64,000 nucleotides of DNA from Prostheceraeus crozeri (taxonomy: Eukaryota; Platyhelminthes; Polycladida; Euryleptidae). Under the pieces are notes generated by a model that made no database searches, was not told the origin of the DNA, and worked only from the letters and a program-made list of their open reading frames with translations. The DNA lies in NCBI GenBank assembly GCA_907163375.1, contig CAJQUW010004581.1, positions 1 through 64,000 on the forward strand, read 5' to 3'. Both the position numbers and the translations under genes were made by a program. How positions within the stretch are numbered: position 1 is the first letter of the stretch; every line of letters begins with the position of its first letter. Positions 34,806-48,814 of the stretch are shown piece after piece.

Positions 34806-34907
34806 CTTCTTGGAGAAGAAGTGTACTCAGTATCACGGCGAAACTCGGTTAACTACAAGAAGCATTCTGAGGGTGGACATTCACATATCTGGCCTCAGGA
34901 GTAACGG
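34806..34907 (+). pseudogene. Broken assembled copy of PhyH exon 3
   Basis: After TTTCAG, CTTCTTGGAGAAGAAGTGTA copies the exon at 22354-22445, but extra bases break the frame and the HxD codons read TGGCCTCAGGAGTAAC. As with the exon 2 copy, the surrounding indel pattern points to sequencing error. Confidence 0.8.
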
Positions 34908-35041
34908 GCTTATATTAGACGTCAGAAATATCATTCTTTCTCGTTTGCACACGAATAATTGAAATAGAAACTCTACAGTCACTACAGTAGAACCCTCTAT
35001 AACGAACTCGGTTATGACCCGTAACTCCGAGAAATAGCGAC

Positions 35042-38000
35042 ATACCAACTACCCACCATATCTACTTCCTCACTACCTGCACTCATTTCCATTACCTCTC
35101 TCACTAACCACTAACCATTCCTCACTAATCAACCAAGAATCAATCTTCCTCAAACTCAGATAACCCCATACTCTCTAACGTTTCTTCACTCTTACCTACT
35201 CACTTTACCTTCTTTAAATGTAGGAATGCTTATTCGTCCCTATCTGGGAATGAAAGGTCTAACATCTGATATCTGGTCATCTAATAAACATCTTGTATCG
35301 ACACTTTTTTTTTCATCTTTATGTTTTATCCTTTTTCCTTTTCCTTAACGAACAACAATAATGAGTACTACACTATCTCCGAATACTTCTGTCCAAATTA
35401 CAACCACATCCATAACTCTCACCTCCCAACGCCATTCTCATTTTCCTCATTAGAATAGTATCGAACCCTTCATTCAACTTTCCAACACTAACCTTGCTCT
35501 AACCTCATATCCATACAATCTTTTTCTTTATAATATTATCTTCTAATTTAAATTCTTTGCATCATAGTAAAACTCATCTTAACTTAAATTCTCTCAATTC
35601 TACAACTTCAGTATATTAAATCATTACTTCTTTACTTTTTACTACACTTAACACCTTAACTAAACAACTCATATCTCTTTAACCACGAAACATAATCTCC
35701 TATACCAACGTTCAACCAACAAGACTATCTTCACTATCAAAACCCCCTCGTCCCACATTAAACTCCTCTATTCTTATACGATGTTTCTTTCTTCATATTA
35801 GCCCCCCGTAACACTATTTTAGTCTTCGCCTTTCTTCATCACCCCTACTCCCTCCGATCGGTTTAACCTCGTTTCCATTTCTTACCGTTAACACTTAACG
35901 AATCACAACACTAAAAACACAAATACTCTGCCTTTTTCCACCTCACTACCAATATACCCGAACATAACTTCTCCATTGCATCCCTTAAATAATTTTCCTA
36001 CAAATAACCCTTCTATCCACACACAGATCACGACCTATCTACATTAAATACAAAGTACTATATTCGAACAAGTTTCTACCCATGCTACTTCACACTACCA
36101 TTGTAACTACCGAAACTTTTTCTATACTTTGGAACTTTGCATACTCATCTTTACACTACTCTCATAATAACAAAGTAATTCCTAATATTTATTCAGTTTT
36201 CTCCATAACTTCATTCTCTAACTACGTTAACACATTCTCTAATCTAATCTACTCTTCTCATTTTTCTCACACTCCTTATTATGTCTTCTGTACTAACACA
36301 CGCCTCACCCTCTTACACCACATACTTCCCGACGCGCTCATCAGCATCCATTCTAATCACTTCATTTCTCACTTTAACAATGACCACTCCCCTATCCCAT
36401 AAACCTTCTATACCTACCTCTTACTCATCAAGTCCATCACACTACACCTTTCAAACTCCCCTAGATTCCTAACAAATACTCTCTTAACTTATACAAGCCC
36501 CATATTCTCTGCCTAAATGCTAAAACTCTTGGATATACAATCCTAATAACTAACTCAACTTCAATAAACAACCATATTTACATCAAAAATTCCTACATAC
36601 GACCATACACTATTAACTCCTCCCACCTTCTCTTTATTTACCCTCTACTAACCTCATTTGACTGAACATGATGCCTCATATCCCTACCTATTAACTCAAT
36701 CCATAATCTATCCAATAATACATCAAATACACTCTCATAATCATCTTAGAAATCTCTCAATTCTCTTTTATTTAATGAATAACCAACATACAATACATCC
36801 CCATATAATATCAACTATCACCACAACTACAATACTCACCATATTAAACATCTCCCTTTTCTTTGCGAGAAACCTGATCTCTATTCTCTTTCAACTACTG
36901 CTTCAGTCTTATCCTCTCGTTATAACTCCTTCGATCAACATTACCCCTAAACACATACTCCTACTCACAAATCTATAATCTTACACAACTCGCAACACCA
37001 CTACTAACCCTCTCTTAACCATCAATCACTCTCATCACTACTTCCTAGTCAAACTTATTTCTCTCTATCCTCATTTCATTAATAACTATCTTATCCTTAT
37101 TCCCTTTCTAACGTATGCCTTGCTACAGTATCTTTCTTTTATCTTGCTCTCTCATACGAATGTATGTCTATTGATTTCCAGTCACTGCTTTTTACCCGCG
37201 CACTAACTATCTACATCGACCAACGCTCTCTCCTTTACCAACTTTCATCCTTTAACTTTTTACTAATTTTATACATTAACTCTAACTCGAAAGCTACTAT
37301 ATTTGCTGCATTCGAAATTAATCCTTTAGCTCTCTCCTATCGAACATAGTGGCTAATCAAACGACCCTTCTCTATATCATTCGACACTTACCTCTACAAT
37401 AATAACCCAAACAGCTCTCCTCATCAAAAAACCAATTCTCCTAACCTACCTAACTACTGACTCCCCATAAAACTCATCTACATTTCTTACCCTCTCCCCA
37501 TTACTTCATCAATCCACCACAATCTCTGACACCCAACTCACACTCACCTCTTACTTTATTATCTTAACATTCGAACATAAACCTCACACCCCTTCTTTAT
37601 ACTTTTAATTACTCATCAAACAACCAAGTCCTATATCATCACCAGTGACAAACTGTACACTTATCGATAGCCATTCTATCTCACATTATGTTCTGCTGTC
37701 GCTGATCCACTTCCCCTTCTCACACATAAACTAATATTCTTACTCCATCAGCCGAACTGCTTGAAAAACCAAGGAGCGTGTTTAAACTACTGATTGCTTA
37801 CTATTCTTGAACTCTTAACTGCGAGACTAACAAACTGTCCTCAACCGACATACTTTTTCACTACTAAACCTTACATGCTTTTCTATCTACTTACATATCT
37901 TAACCTAAAGACCTCTCCCCATTCAAAAAGCCACCCTATCTACCACTAATATCCTTCCACTACACTTAACGCACTAAAATAATCACATTTTGATCTTCAA

Positions 38001-41000
38001 AACTTATTAATCTCTCACCCTCACTTTCACTCCTCTTTACTTCTCAGAACTACACGTTCACACATACCTCTCCTAACTCCCTTCAACTCATCACCTTCCT
38101 TTCCTAAACATACTCCATTCACTCCTCCTCTACACAACCAACAACCACCAAACTCACCTTCACCACTACATCACCAAATTCACTTACAACCACCCCTAAT
38201 CTCGAACACGAATTTCACAAATATCAATCTCTAAAACATCCCCTTCAATCTCTTATATCAACTATCCTACTTTATTTCGGTCACGGATATCAACTTTTTA
38301 TAACTAGATTCATCACTTTTTTTATTAACTATCTAATGTACGTTACATAATCTCCCACCTCTACTCCATAACACTATTCAACTTCAAATTAAAATCTAAA
38401 CTACAGCTTTTTTTCTTTTTCCCTACCATAACACTATATCCGTATCAACTCAAAATCATCGCATAAACAATAACTAACCTCTTACATACTTCATCCCCAG
38501 ATATCCTTTACCTTCATACTCCTATCAAACTTAAGTAAAATCTACAATTTTTACCCTCCTTCAACGTACTGTATGATGATCATACTGTAAACAGTGTTCC
38601 CATCCATAAGGCCATCTTCTTCCGTAGCTAACGTTGCAGCGTTAGACATCCCTCCGAGAAGAATTCATTTATTTTCCACATCCCCATTTTACCATTACTT
38701 CTAATATTCTCTTAACATCCTTCTCGATACTCTTCCTACATCTCCCACTTTTAAACCACCTCTCTTCTCAATGCAAACCCACAATCACACAAAAAACCAC
38801 ATCAACACATCTACTCCCTAAATCCAGACTCTAACATACATATCCCATCACCTCCACTCTCTTTAAACCATACCCAAACAATCCAAATCCCCAACCTAAC
38901 GAACCCTATATAAAATACCCAACGTCAAACAAATCCCTCAAAAATCCAACACACTGACTATTCTCATAAGCAATCACGAATTACACTCTCTCTACATAAA
39001 ACAACTATATCTCCACTGCCTCTCACTAAACACAACCTAAAACAATGAACTTACTCAACTGACTACTACGTCCAAGCCTACACCCTAAAATTCCTCTTCA
39101 ATACGTACTCACCATATCCAACATCATTCCACCTATTCCCTATTCTCTTAAACACTACATCCTAATCTTTATTCACTATAACACTTACCGTCCTCAACAT
39201 CTATATTACGCCACTCACCCAATTTCTTACCTACTTGCCAACACTATACGGATAATCATCCTCATATCACCTATTTTTTCTAACAATTTCCCAACCTCAA
39301 ACCAATAACCGACTCATCATCTCCTCTCACATTCTAACTCCCCAACCCTTTCCTTAATCCTTAACCATCTCTCCCTTCTCCCTCAATCAAACACCTTAAA
39401 CATCTCACACCTATAAACCATATCATTGGTGTAACCATTCCTCTCACCTCCTATCCCACTTTAGATCCTCAAAAACCACCCGACTACCACACACATCTAA
39501 AACTTCCAGTTATCACTACCTACCAAACTACTCCTTTCTCAAACATATAACTAAACCCCAGTAACACCATCAACAACGTCCTTGTTAACTCAATACTAAC
39601 TGCACCTTCCCTCTCTTTTTAACCCTACTTTAATCTATACTTAACTTTGTCTTTCTGGTATTTTCTATCATTGACTTTTACTTCTCTTCATTGCAGTCGC
39701 CAAACTTCTCTTATACGTCCCTTCTTTCTTTCACTTTGAAGTCATTTCTACCACTAACATAAGCTTATACTCTCAACTCTTTACCTCACTCAGAACTCTA
39801 CCGTTAAATTTCCTTAACTTTAAACAGCCACCTAACCTCTTCCTTCTTGCTCTACTAACATTCTTCTTACAATTCTATCTTTTAACTACTATTAACTCTG
39901 CCGTCTACATCCTCTTTAGACAATAAACCTACTTGTCGTGTTCCTTAACTATTAACTACTAGCGATCCACTAAACTCCATAATTATTAAGACCTATCCCA
40001 TACCACACTCCTCCAACCTTCCACTCTCCTGACCTACGATCACAACTTAAAATTCTCACCACTCCAACCTAATTATCAGCGCATCTCTTAACTAACCTCA
40101 ACTTCGCAACAATTACACCTCACTAGTTTTTATTAGTTCTTCTATAATCTGGTTATTAATCCCTCAACCTACACTCCTGTACATCACTAAACATTATCGA
40201 ATCAAACAATATATATCCATCTCCTCTCTTATCCCTCTACATAAACATACCATTTTAAAAGCTCTCTGAGGGTCTCTACGTTAAAACTGTTAAGCACCAA
40301 TTAACGTCTCTTCACTTCCTCTTTTATTTACTCTATTTCTTGTGTCTAACGATGCCCCTTTTGCTCCCAGCACTACTTGTACATTCAGTTCGAAAGCTGC
40401 TAGTCCCTCACATCCTCTAACTTCCACTCGTATCTCTTAGTAACAGTCTTCTTTCTGGTCTAATACCGAGACACGTACTCTTTCTCTTTTAGCTCTATCA
40501 AACCCTCTTAATTTCCGTCTAATAACCTTCAATCCTAACTCACATCCTCAACTACCTCTAAACTCTATCCACTCAATTGCATATACTTTGCTCTTTTCAA
40601 ACGTCTTACACCCCACTACCTCTCAACCTCCACAAATTTATATTCTTCTTGCACTCATGACATAAAACTAACCGCTCTCTAAATCGTATCTAGAACTCTA
40701 ACTCAATATACATACAACCACTGTCTACTTTCCCACTCATTCATTCCTACCAACTCTCAAACACTTCTACTCTATATATCTCATACCATTACATTCTCTC
40801 ATAGGACACTACAGTTTTTACTCTTCAGCTTTCAAGCTCCCTTTAACGAACACAAAAAACTTAAGCCCAAAAATAACTCCAGCCGAAACCTACCCACACA
40901 AAACCCATACAATCTCCGTCATCGAGCAACTCCTACATATGCCTTAATTACAAACCCTACGAAAACTATTATAACAATACCTCCACATAAACTCATAACT

Positions 41001-44000
41001 GCTACATACAACCTACACCCCTACCTTCCAAAATCTACCCTATCACACCATACAAACGGTATCCTCCATTCTTTATAACCCCTAGTCCGCCATCAGAAAC
41101 ACTTCCTTCGGTCACAATACAACAACTCTAACCTCGAACGATACACACAACATCCCATTCACAATTCTATTCTTTTCAACCACGAACACACTACGTCACA
41201 CAATCCTCACTTCCTCTATACTCTAAACATCAAACAACTATAACATCGCATAAACCCGTACCCATACAACACGCTCTTCTCTTATCATTTTTTATTCTCT
41301 TCCTTTTAATATATGTAGATGCTCTACATGTACTGTTGCTACAGCATTAGCCCTTCGTTAACGTACTATGTCCTAAACACCCCACATACTCTCCCACCCA
41401 ATTCTTCACATAACCATCCTCCAGTCTCATTACCCATGTCATCTGTTTTTTAACTATCTTCTATTACTTCTACCCATCAATCCATCAAACTATTAACAGT
41501 AGTAGGCTATCATTTAATAAAACCTTAGCTTGCGTTTAACACTTTTTCTACCCTTACTTAAACATATTACAGTCCCCCTTCTTCCACGTACAAAAAAGAG
41601 TAACAAAACCATCTCACCTCCTTGTACCATAACTTACCTCATCCATCGAACTCTACTAAAATCACTCCCACTATCTCTCTACTTCCACAAACCTCACAAA
41701 AATTCAGTACGACTACTCCTCAACACTCGAGACAACATTCTACAAGTACATACTTACACGATCCGCCACATTACTAACATCCGTAATAAACCTCCAATCT
41801 CACTATACAACTTCGTTAATATTACAATAAAAGACTTAAGCGAACTCCATATAAACCTACGCTGTACGCAATAAAAACACAGAATGTTCTACTAATCGAT
41901 AAACGAAACTCGCTATTCTAGTGTCTTTCACATCATAATAATCACAAAACACTAAACGGTTCACTCGTGTCCTGTACGAACCTTCGTTCAAGTCGATTGC
42001 GAACATTCGTGCATTTGCTCCGGTATCCGAGCGTCGATAAGTATTGTGACCGTTCTACTCCGCCGTGTACGCGTCTCACGTGCCAACTGAGACATTGACC
42101 AGAATACCAATATCCCTCTTCATTCCTACACCCGTTCCATCCATTAACTCCTTTCCTACGAAACCTTCATATCTGTAGTATACCACGATAACACCGTTAA
42201 CACTCCAACTAACATCGAACAACTACCCCACTACACGTATACCAAGTAACTGCCTCATTAGCTCACTCATCGCAAATACCACTCCTATTCCCATCTTCCG
42301 TCGATCAAATTTAACTCTCACATCCCACTATTCTCGTTCGATTGCTCTCAAAAAACCTACCACGTTCACGTAACCAACATAAACTATTACTTACTATTCA
42401 TAAAATCCTATACCTAAAAAACAAGAACAACATAACCAACCTTATATCTTCCAATTACTCAGCCTCATTCAAACCCACCGCCCCAATTTCCCCCCACACA
42501 TAAACCAAAAATACTCTCATTAAACATACACTCTAAATACTGTGTACCCCGCACAAACTACCTACCTATCATTCTGCTCATCTTATCTAACAACTCCAGT
42601 CGCATTCACCCTTAACGAAATGTTTCTCTCTGCATACCACATCGAACAATCGAAACCCAGTTCCAAACCATAGTTTCATTCTCATCTATCAGTACGACAT
42701 CTGGGTTTCTTAACGCTTACTTCTCTTACTTCTCTATCTTTTTTCCTCCTTCAAAACCACTTGGTATACTCCTCTCCCTGCTTCATACTCATACCTCTCA
42801 TCAAGATAACTCCTAAGTTTCAGACCCTACCCACACTACTCACCACAAAAACTCAAATCACTAATCATACAACACAACCTTCTCGTACCTCATCCATCTT
42901 TCCACGTGAACCTCGGCTATTAACAAACCTACCATCACAAACACAGATGGCGTGGCTAAACAAAACGTTAAAGCGACTTAGCCCTTCTCATCACAAGCAT
43001 CAACGTCAACATACGAAACCTAAAAAATACGCTTCCACACATGAAAATAACAACAGTATTACTTCTAACTAAACCATATACCAATCGGCACTCACCCCTC
43101 TACTGACATCTCCATAATACTCAGAAACTTCACTAGATACTCCTTCTAACTGCATCGTCTCTACTCCTACTTAACTTCTACTACTCCAGAGACACCCGTC
43201 CTTACGCCGAACTGTTAAACTCCATCCAACACTTTCTTTCATACAAAAATTACTAACTCACAAGTACTCACTTCCTCCCGTCCTACTATTAGTTCTCAAA
43301 CAACACATACACTTATTTCTTCAGACTAGCCTCTGGTCTCTTTTCATTTCTTAACAACAACTATACGCTTACCCACCAATATCATCACATTAAGCACTTC
43401 GTCTCCCAATATAGATCCATACCACTCCACAAGCTTATTTCCGTTAACTAAACTCGACGTACTAGAAGATCTTCCACCACGATCCATTCCAAATCACACT
43501 TACATTTCAATGTACATACACCCCTTCAACTTCGCAATCCAGAACTACCACCTCACAAATTAAGACATCCTCCCCGAAATAACCTTTTATCTTCTCTTAG
43601 ACATCAACAAACTCAACCCATTACACCTCTCAAAACACTCACCAAATCAATCTTTGTATCAAACCGTGCGTTGCCTATCGTCCTTCGTTACAACTAATCC
43701 TTTAATTCCCCAAGACTCCTCTAACCAAATCCGAATCTACTCGACTCAAAAACTCTTCTACTTTGATTACATCTCCTCCATAACAAGTAATTACCAATAC
43801 ACTCCCTGCTTCCCTGGAATACTAATCTTACGTGTTTCTACCGTAGCAAGTTTCTCACTTTCTCCATTAACCTCTATAAACCGGAACTCTTCTTATATTA
43901 TCTTTTTACTTTATTCTTCAACATACGACTTTAACTTTAACTCTATCGCTTTCTATTCTCATGGTATTGTGGTCTCCTTTTCATACACACCTGTTCAAAA

Positions 44001-47000
44001 CTCACCAACACTTCCAACTCCAAATCTCTCTTTATTTTTCTTCATAATCGTCCTCATCTATTAACTCTCTTTCTCTTGCTGCGCTAATCTATCTCTCTAT
44101 CCTTATTCTCTTTAACTGTCAGCAATCTCAACTCTCTCGATTCTCTCTAACAAACTCCTCAAACTCTATTAAACCTCTCACATTCATTATCATATTTCTT
44201 CATTTTTATTCTCTTTACTCTACTCTCCAATAAGCTTAACATCTCTTTTACACGCTTACTCATACCTCTTTACTTCCATTCTCTTCATTTAACATAAAAA
44301 CTCACTCCAAGCTCTACCATCCCTACTATCACTTCTCTACCAACTCCAAAGGCCTTCATCATCTTCTTACTCCTTACTCTACCCTTCTCCTATCATACAT
44401 TACTCTCTTACTACACCTACCTTCTATTCTTCACCCTAACATTCTTTCAGTTCCTAACTTTCTAACTTCATCCTAACGTATCCAAAACAATACTGTCTTA
44501 AATCTCAATTGCTACTCTACATCATCACTCATCTCATAACCATTCTTCGACCATACAACTATCTCTACTCCTCGTCAAACTACCAGGCCCTCGATTCTAT
44601 CAACACTTCTACCTACAACTCTCTCCTGCCTAGACTTACTACAACTCTCACCTTCGTTAACTAAAACACTACCCGTGCATCGGTCTACTCGTCTAATCCT
44701 CTACTACTACTCCCTAAACGTCTCTCTCCCATTCAGTTGATGACGTCCCAATTAAATATTACTTTAACCATACTCATCCTCGTACAAACATGGTCCAGCT
44801 ACTCTCCTAACTCGCTGAACTAACTCAACCTCTATCTCCTCATCGATCACATTTACTGCTCACTACTATTCTCACTGTTCTGTACTTAGCATCATATTTA
44901 ACTTCACTCCTCTTAGTGTTAAATCTATCCATCCCTTCATCTTACTCGTCTAACCTAACTACTGTCCAACATACTACAGACGTAAAACTCATCGACATTA
45001 CGTACTCATCTAACTATCTTAACTACTATAAGCAATAACTCGGGACTACTACTATCCATTTTCTTCACACACTACTCTGGTTAACCCTCGTAGCTACCAT
45101 TCCAGTTTGACGCTTTCTCACAAACTAACTCGTAAAATCTCCTATCAGTTCGAAAACAAATCACACTTACCCATACTAGCAATATAAACTCTACCTAGTA
45201 ACTAATAAACTACTCTACTAATTACCCTCATACCTCAACCATCTAAAATAATCTCTATCTACCGTTTGATCTCGACCACATACAACCTAAACACGTACTC
45301 CTCCGATCTCCTATCACTTACCTAGCTATAACCGTGCCATTACTCTTATCTTCCTGCTACAGTTCGCATCACTCTACTACTCTCAACTACCTTAACTACT
45401 GTTCCTACATCAAACCCGCTCCTTCCTAACCCATTCTATCTGACCTACTTCTACATTACATTTCTCACTTACTCCACCAATATTCATTACTCCTACTCTT
45501 CTCCAGTCATAATTACGAATACGTCATGTTTCTCCTTCCTCATACCACTTACATCCTCAAAAACAACTAACTCCCGTCTCCCTCTGATCTCAATCAGTTA
45601 TAACAAACCCAACATCAACTCTACATCACGGCTACTAAACTACACATCCATCTCTCCTCACTAATAACGATCATTGTCCTAACTTACATTAACTCAGTGT
45701 ATAAATCTCCTTCTCAAACTTACCTACCCGCATTCCACAAAATACACTAAACTACACAACTTACCTATACATTCAACAACCAACAACGATTCACTTTTAC
45801 TCCTCCTTCACTATCGTTCTCCTCAACACCTCACGCCTCAAGTCATAACTATAAAAACACACTCTCGTAACTCATCCATTTCTACCACTCCTCTCATACA
45901 CAGCGATCAATTTGCTACCACTCCAGTATATACAATTCCACATCACGCTCTACTCTTACCTTCTCCTACTCTTAACTACTCATGAAAACATCTACTTGCG
46001 TACTTCTACCTCCTATGCTCACTAAGTTCTCTAAACCTTACCTAACTAACAACACCAAACCTCTACATCACGAGATCTATACTGTGACCTAATCTCCTCT
46101 TTTCTGTTCTCCCGTCAAATCATACTCAAAAGACTCCCTCACGCGTCCCTTCAATCTCACTAAAAATTACCGTTAACCTCTCTTTAATACATACTCACTA
46201 TACTTACCACATGCCTCTATCCAAGCCTCATCCACTATTCTCTCATTACCTTCCTTAAAATACAATCCTCTTCACATCTCACTTGACTCCACTACGGCCG
46301 TATCCAACATCTCCTCTCATAGATGCATCCTGTTTCATACTCCGTCTAACGTCTCCAAACACCAAACTAACAACACCAAAAACACCTACCACCTTACTTC
46401 ATCTCCAACTATGACTTACTCCAATATACCTTAACTTCTACCCATAACGTCAACCTATACGCTTCCAAACTCTAAATCTCGTACTCTCTAACAACCATAA
46501 CATGTCATATCGCTCAACTTATCCATAACACTTAACTACCTCAACCATACAAAGTACACAACTACTAATCTTAACCTAACTACAAACTTCATCCAACACT
46601 CTCTTCATTTCCTGCATCTCTCTAACATTCACGAACCTACTTCTCATCACTCCGAACTCACTACCCTACCATCAACTCTCTCATCATCATTTTAAACTAT
46701 AACTACCTATATAACACTTAAACTATTCCATACTCACTCCCCGTTCAAAACTTCTTCTAACTACTCCATCTCTTACCCATCTTCTTACCTCTCTAAATTC
46801 ATACGTTCGTCTTTACTCATTTAACTTCACACTATAGCAACTAACATCCTACCAAATCACTCAACTCCCCTCACGTCTAATAAGATCTCTACACTCTTTA
46901 ACATACAATCCTACAAAAACTCCCTCTACTAAACCCTTATCCCCTATCCTATCCCCCCCCCATGACAAAAATCTACCTAACACCTTCATCCTCCATCTCA

Positions 47001-48814
47001 TAACTATCCATATCCCAATACTCACCACCCCAAAAAAAAAAACTAAACACCCTGTAAATTTTACTCGAACTAAACCCTAGTACGTACTCTACTACTTGTC
47101 CATCCACGACACTATATCATAACAATTCGTGACCAAACTAATACAATTCAAAAGTACTTCTACACAACTACTCCACAACTGTACCACCAATCAATACTAT
47201 CGTTCTATAAACATGACCACCGGCTACCAATCGTAACTACCAACTAATCTACTACCTGCGCACGTTCAATAACAACATAAACTTTCCCTTGAGACGCCCT
47301 ACATAATCATTCATCCCTACGCAATAACCATACTTAACCACAGCTGAACCAATAACCTCAATCTCCTATCACACTAACCTACCACTCCGTTATTCAAGAC
47401 CATACTCCACATATCGTCCTACCTTATAAAATCTCTCCAGCAAAATCCCAATTTATTCTAACAACTAACATACTCCAGAACTCTACATTATTAAAAATCA
47501 CTTCCAAAACATCTCCTTTTCCGGTCTAACTCTACACTCCCTCTCTCACCACTAAAGTCTAAACCTATACTAACTACTTCTAACACTGCATGCCTCTTCC
47601 TTTCTCGTACATAACACTAACTGACTTACATCTCTCTTATTAACATTAAACAAATCAGATAACGAACTACTCTAACCTTCCCGTAGCTACTACACTACTC
47701 TATCGCTCTCACTCATCATCTCAGTTACTACTCTACTAAACTCAACCTCCCTTACATCAATACTATCATCCTCTAAAAACGATACAGTTACTCACCTCTT
47801 GACTACAATTCCTCATCCTGACTCTCCTCTCTCCTACTACCCTCAAGGTATCAATAACAACCTATCCTTCCAACATCTATATCAACATTTACTACCTAGT
47901 ACGCATACCACATCCCTGCTTCCTCGTCACTCCCAAACTGCAGGTCCCGTAAACTCTACCATAACTACACTATGACTTCGTTCATCATCATACTATCAAC
48001 TATCAACTGCTCAGATAACGAATCAATAGTAACGCTCTCTGCGAACTTATAAACTCTCCCCTATCGTCTCAATCTCGACAATTCCAACTCAAACTACTGT
48101 ACCTACACCAATACGAATCCATCAATGAGGTAACTACGACTCTTATACCGTTCTCTAACTCTTCATTAAAGCAACAATGATAATACAACTACCTCAACAT
48201 GTACCTAACTTTATCCTCTGCATAACTTCTACCTCAATATCTAATCCGTTCTTCCCCAAAATCCCATCTCGATCCTCTCTATTCCCGACTCCAACCGTCT
48301 ATATCTCTATCAACTCGCCTCTAGGCGAACGTAACTCTACCTCCGAACCTCAGTCCATCATCCCTATGATAGCGAGAACAACCTACATCTATCTCCCTCT
48401 ACCACAATGCTATATCTCTACGAACTCAGCCTTCACGGAACATCCTTAATCTCATAACACTACACAACTCCTTAAACTAACACTCTAACACCATACCTCT
48501 CACAGCATTCAAAATCGTACAACTATCTCTAACATACTATCCTCGATACTCCTCGTATTAGACAACACTATACCTAACTCTTTCAGCGTCTCTTAGTCTT
48601 AAACTAACTCCTACTCTCGTAATCTCAATACCCAAACATGCATACACCGTACACTAACTTTCTACCTCACTACCTCCCTGCAACTCTCTACTTTTCCCAA
48701 CTATACAAAAAACACTGATTACATCTCCTACCAAAACCACACCGAGGTCAAACACCCTCAAACATTAAAAACTCTTATCATTCGAACTTCACCTCATACC
48801 ACTCACTAAGTAAC
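35042..48814. other. 13.8-kb G-depleted block
   Basis: Many 60-base stretches contain zero to three G while C, A and T are abundant, often as CTAC, CTCA and AACT words. The block starts after TAGCGACAT and ends before CTCTTTTCAA. In contig 1 these two flanks are adjacent (about 22634), inside the Tigger-like MITE. No fixed repeat period is visible by eye. Open frames over 100 codons here (36082, 36658, 41530, 42761, 43654) follow from the lack of G, which removes TAG and TGA stops. I see no genes. Confidence 0.85.

Larger units (their letters stand above)
28463..35041. other. Error-rich second copy of 17724-22634
   Basis: Landmarks appear in the same order as in contig 1: the tRNA-like sequence, exon 2, the 55-bp minisatellite, the MITE near 34120 and exon 3. 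Scattered one- to three-base insertions and deletions occur every few bases, which is unlike natural divergence and unlike the clean copy from 48815. It looks like an unpolished long-read contig end. Confidence 0.85.

Noticed and set aside
30124-34907. Tandem duplication and pseudogenisation of PhyH exons 2 and 3
   Set aside because: Indel noise is equal in coding and non-coding sequence, and the whole locus order is duplicated across a gap. Haplotypic overlap with poor polishing explains it better.
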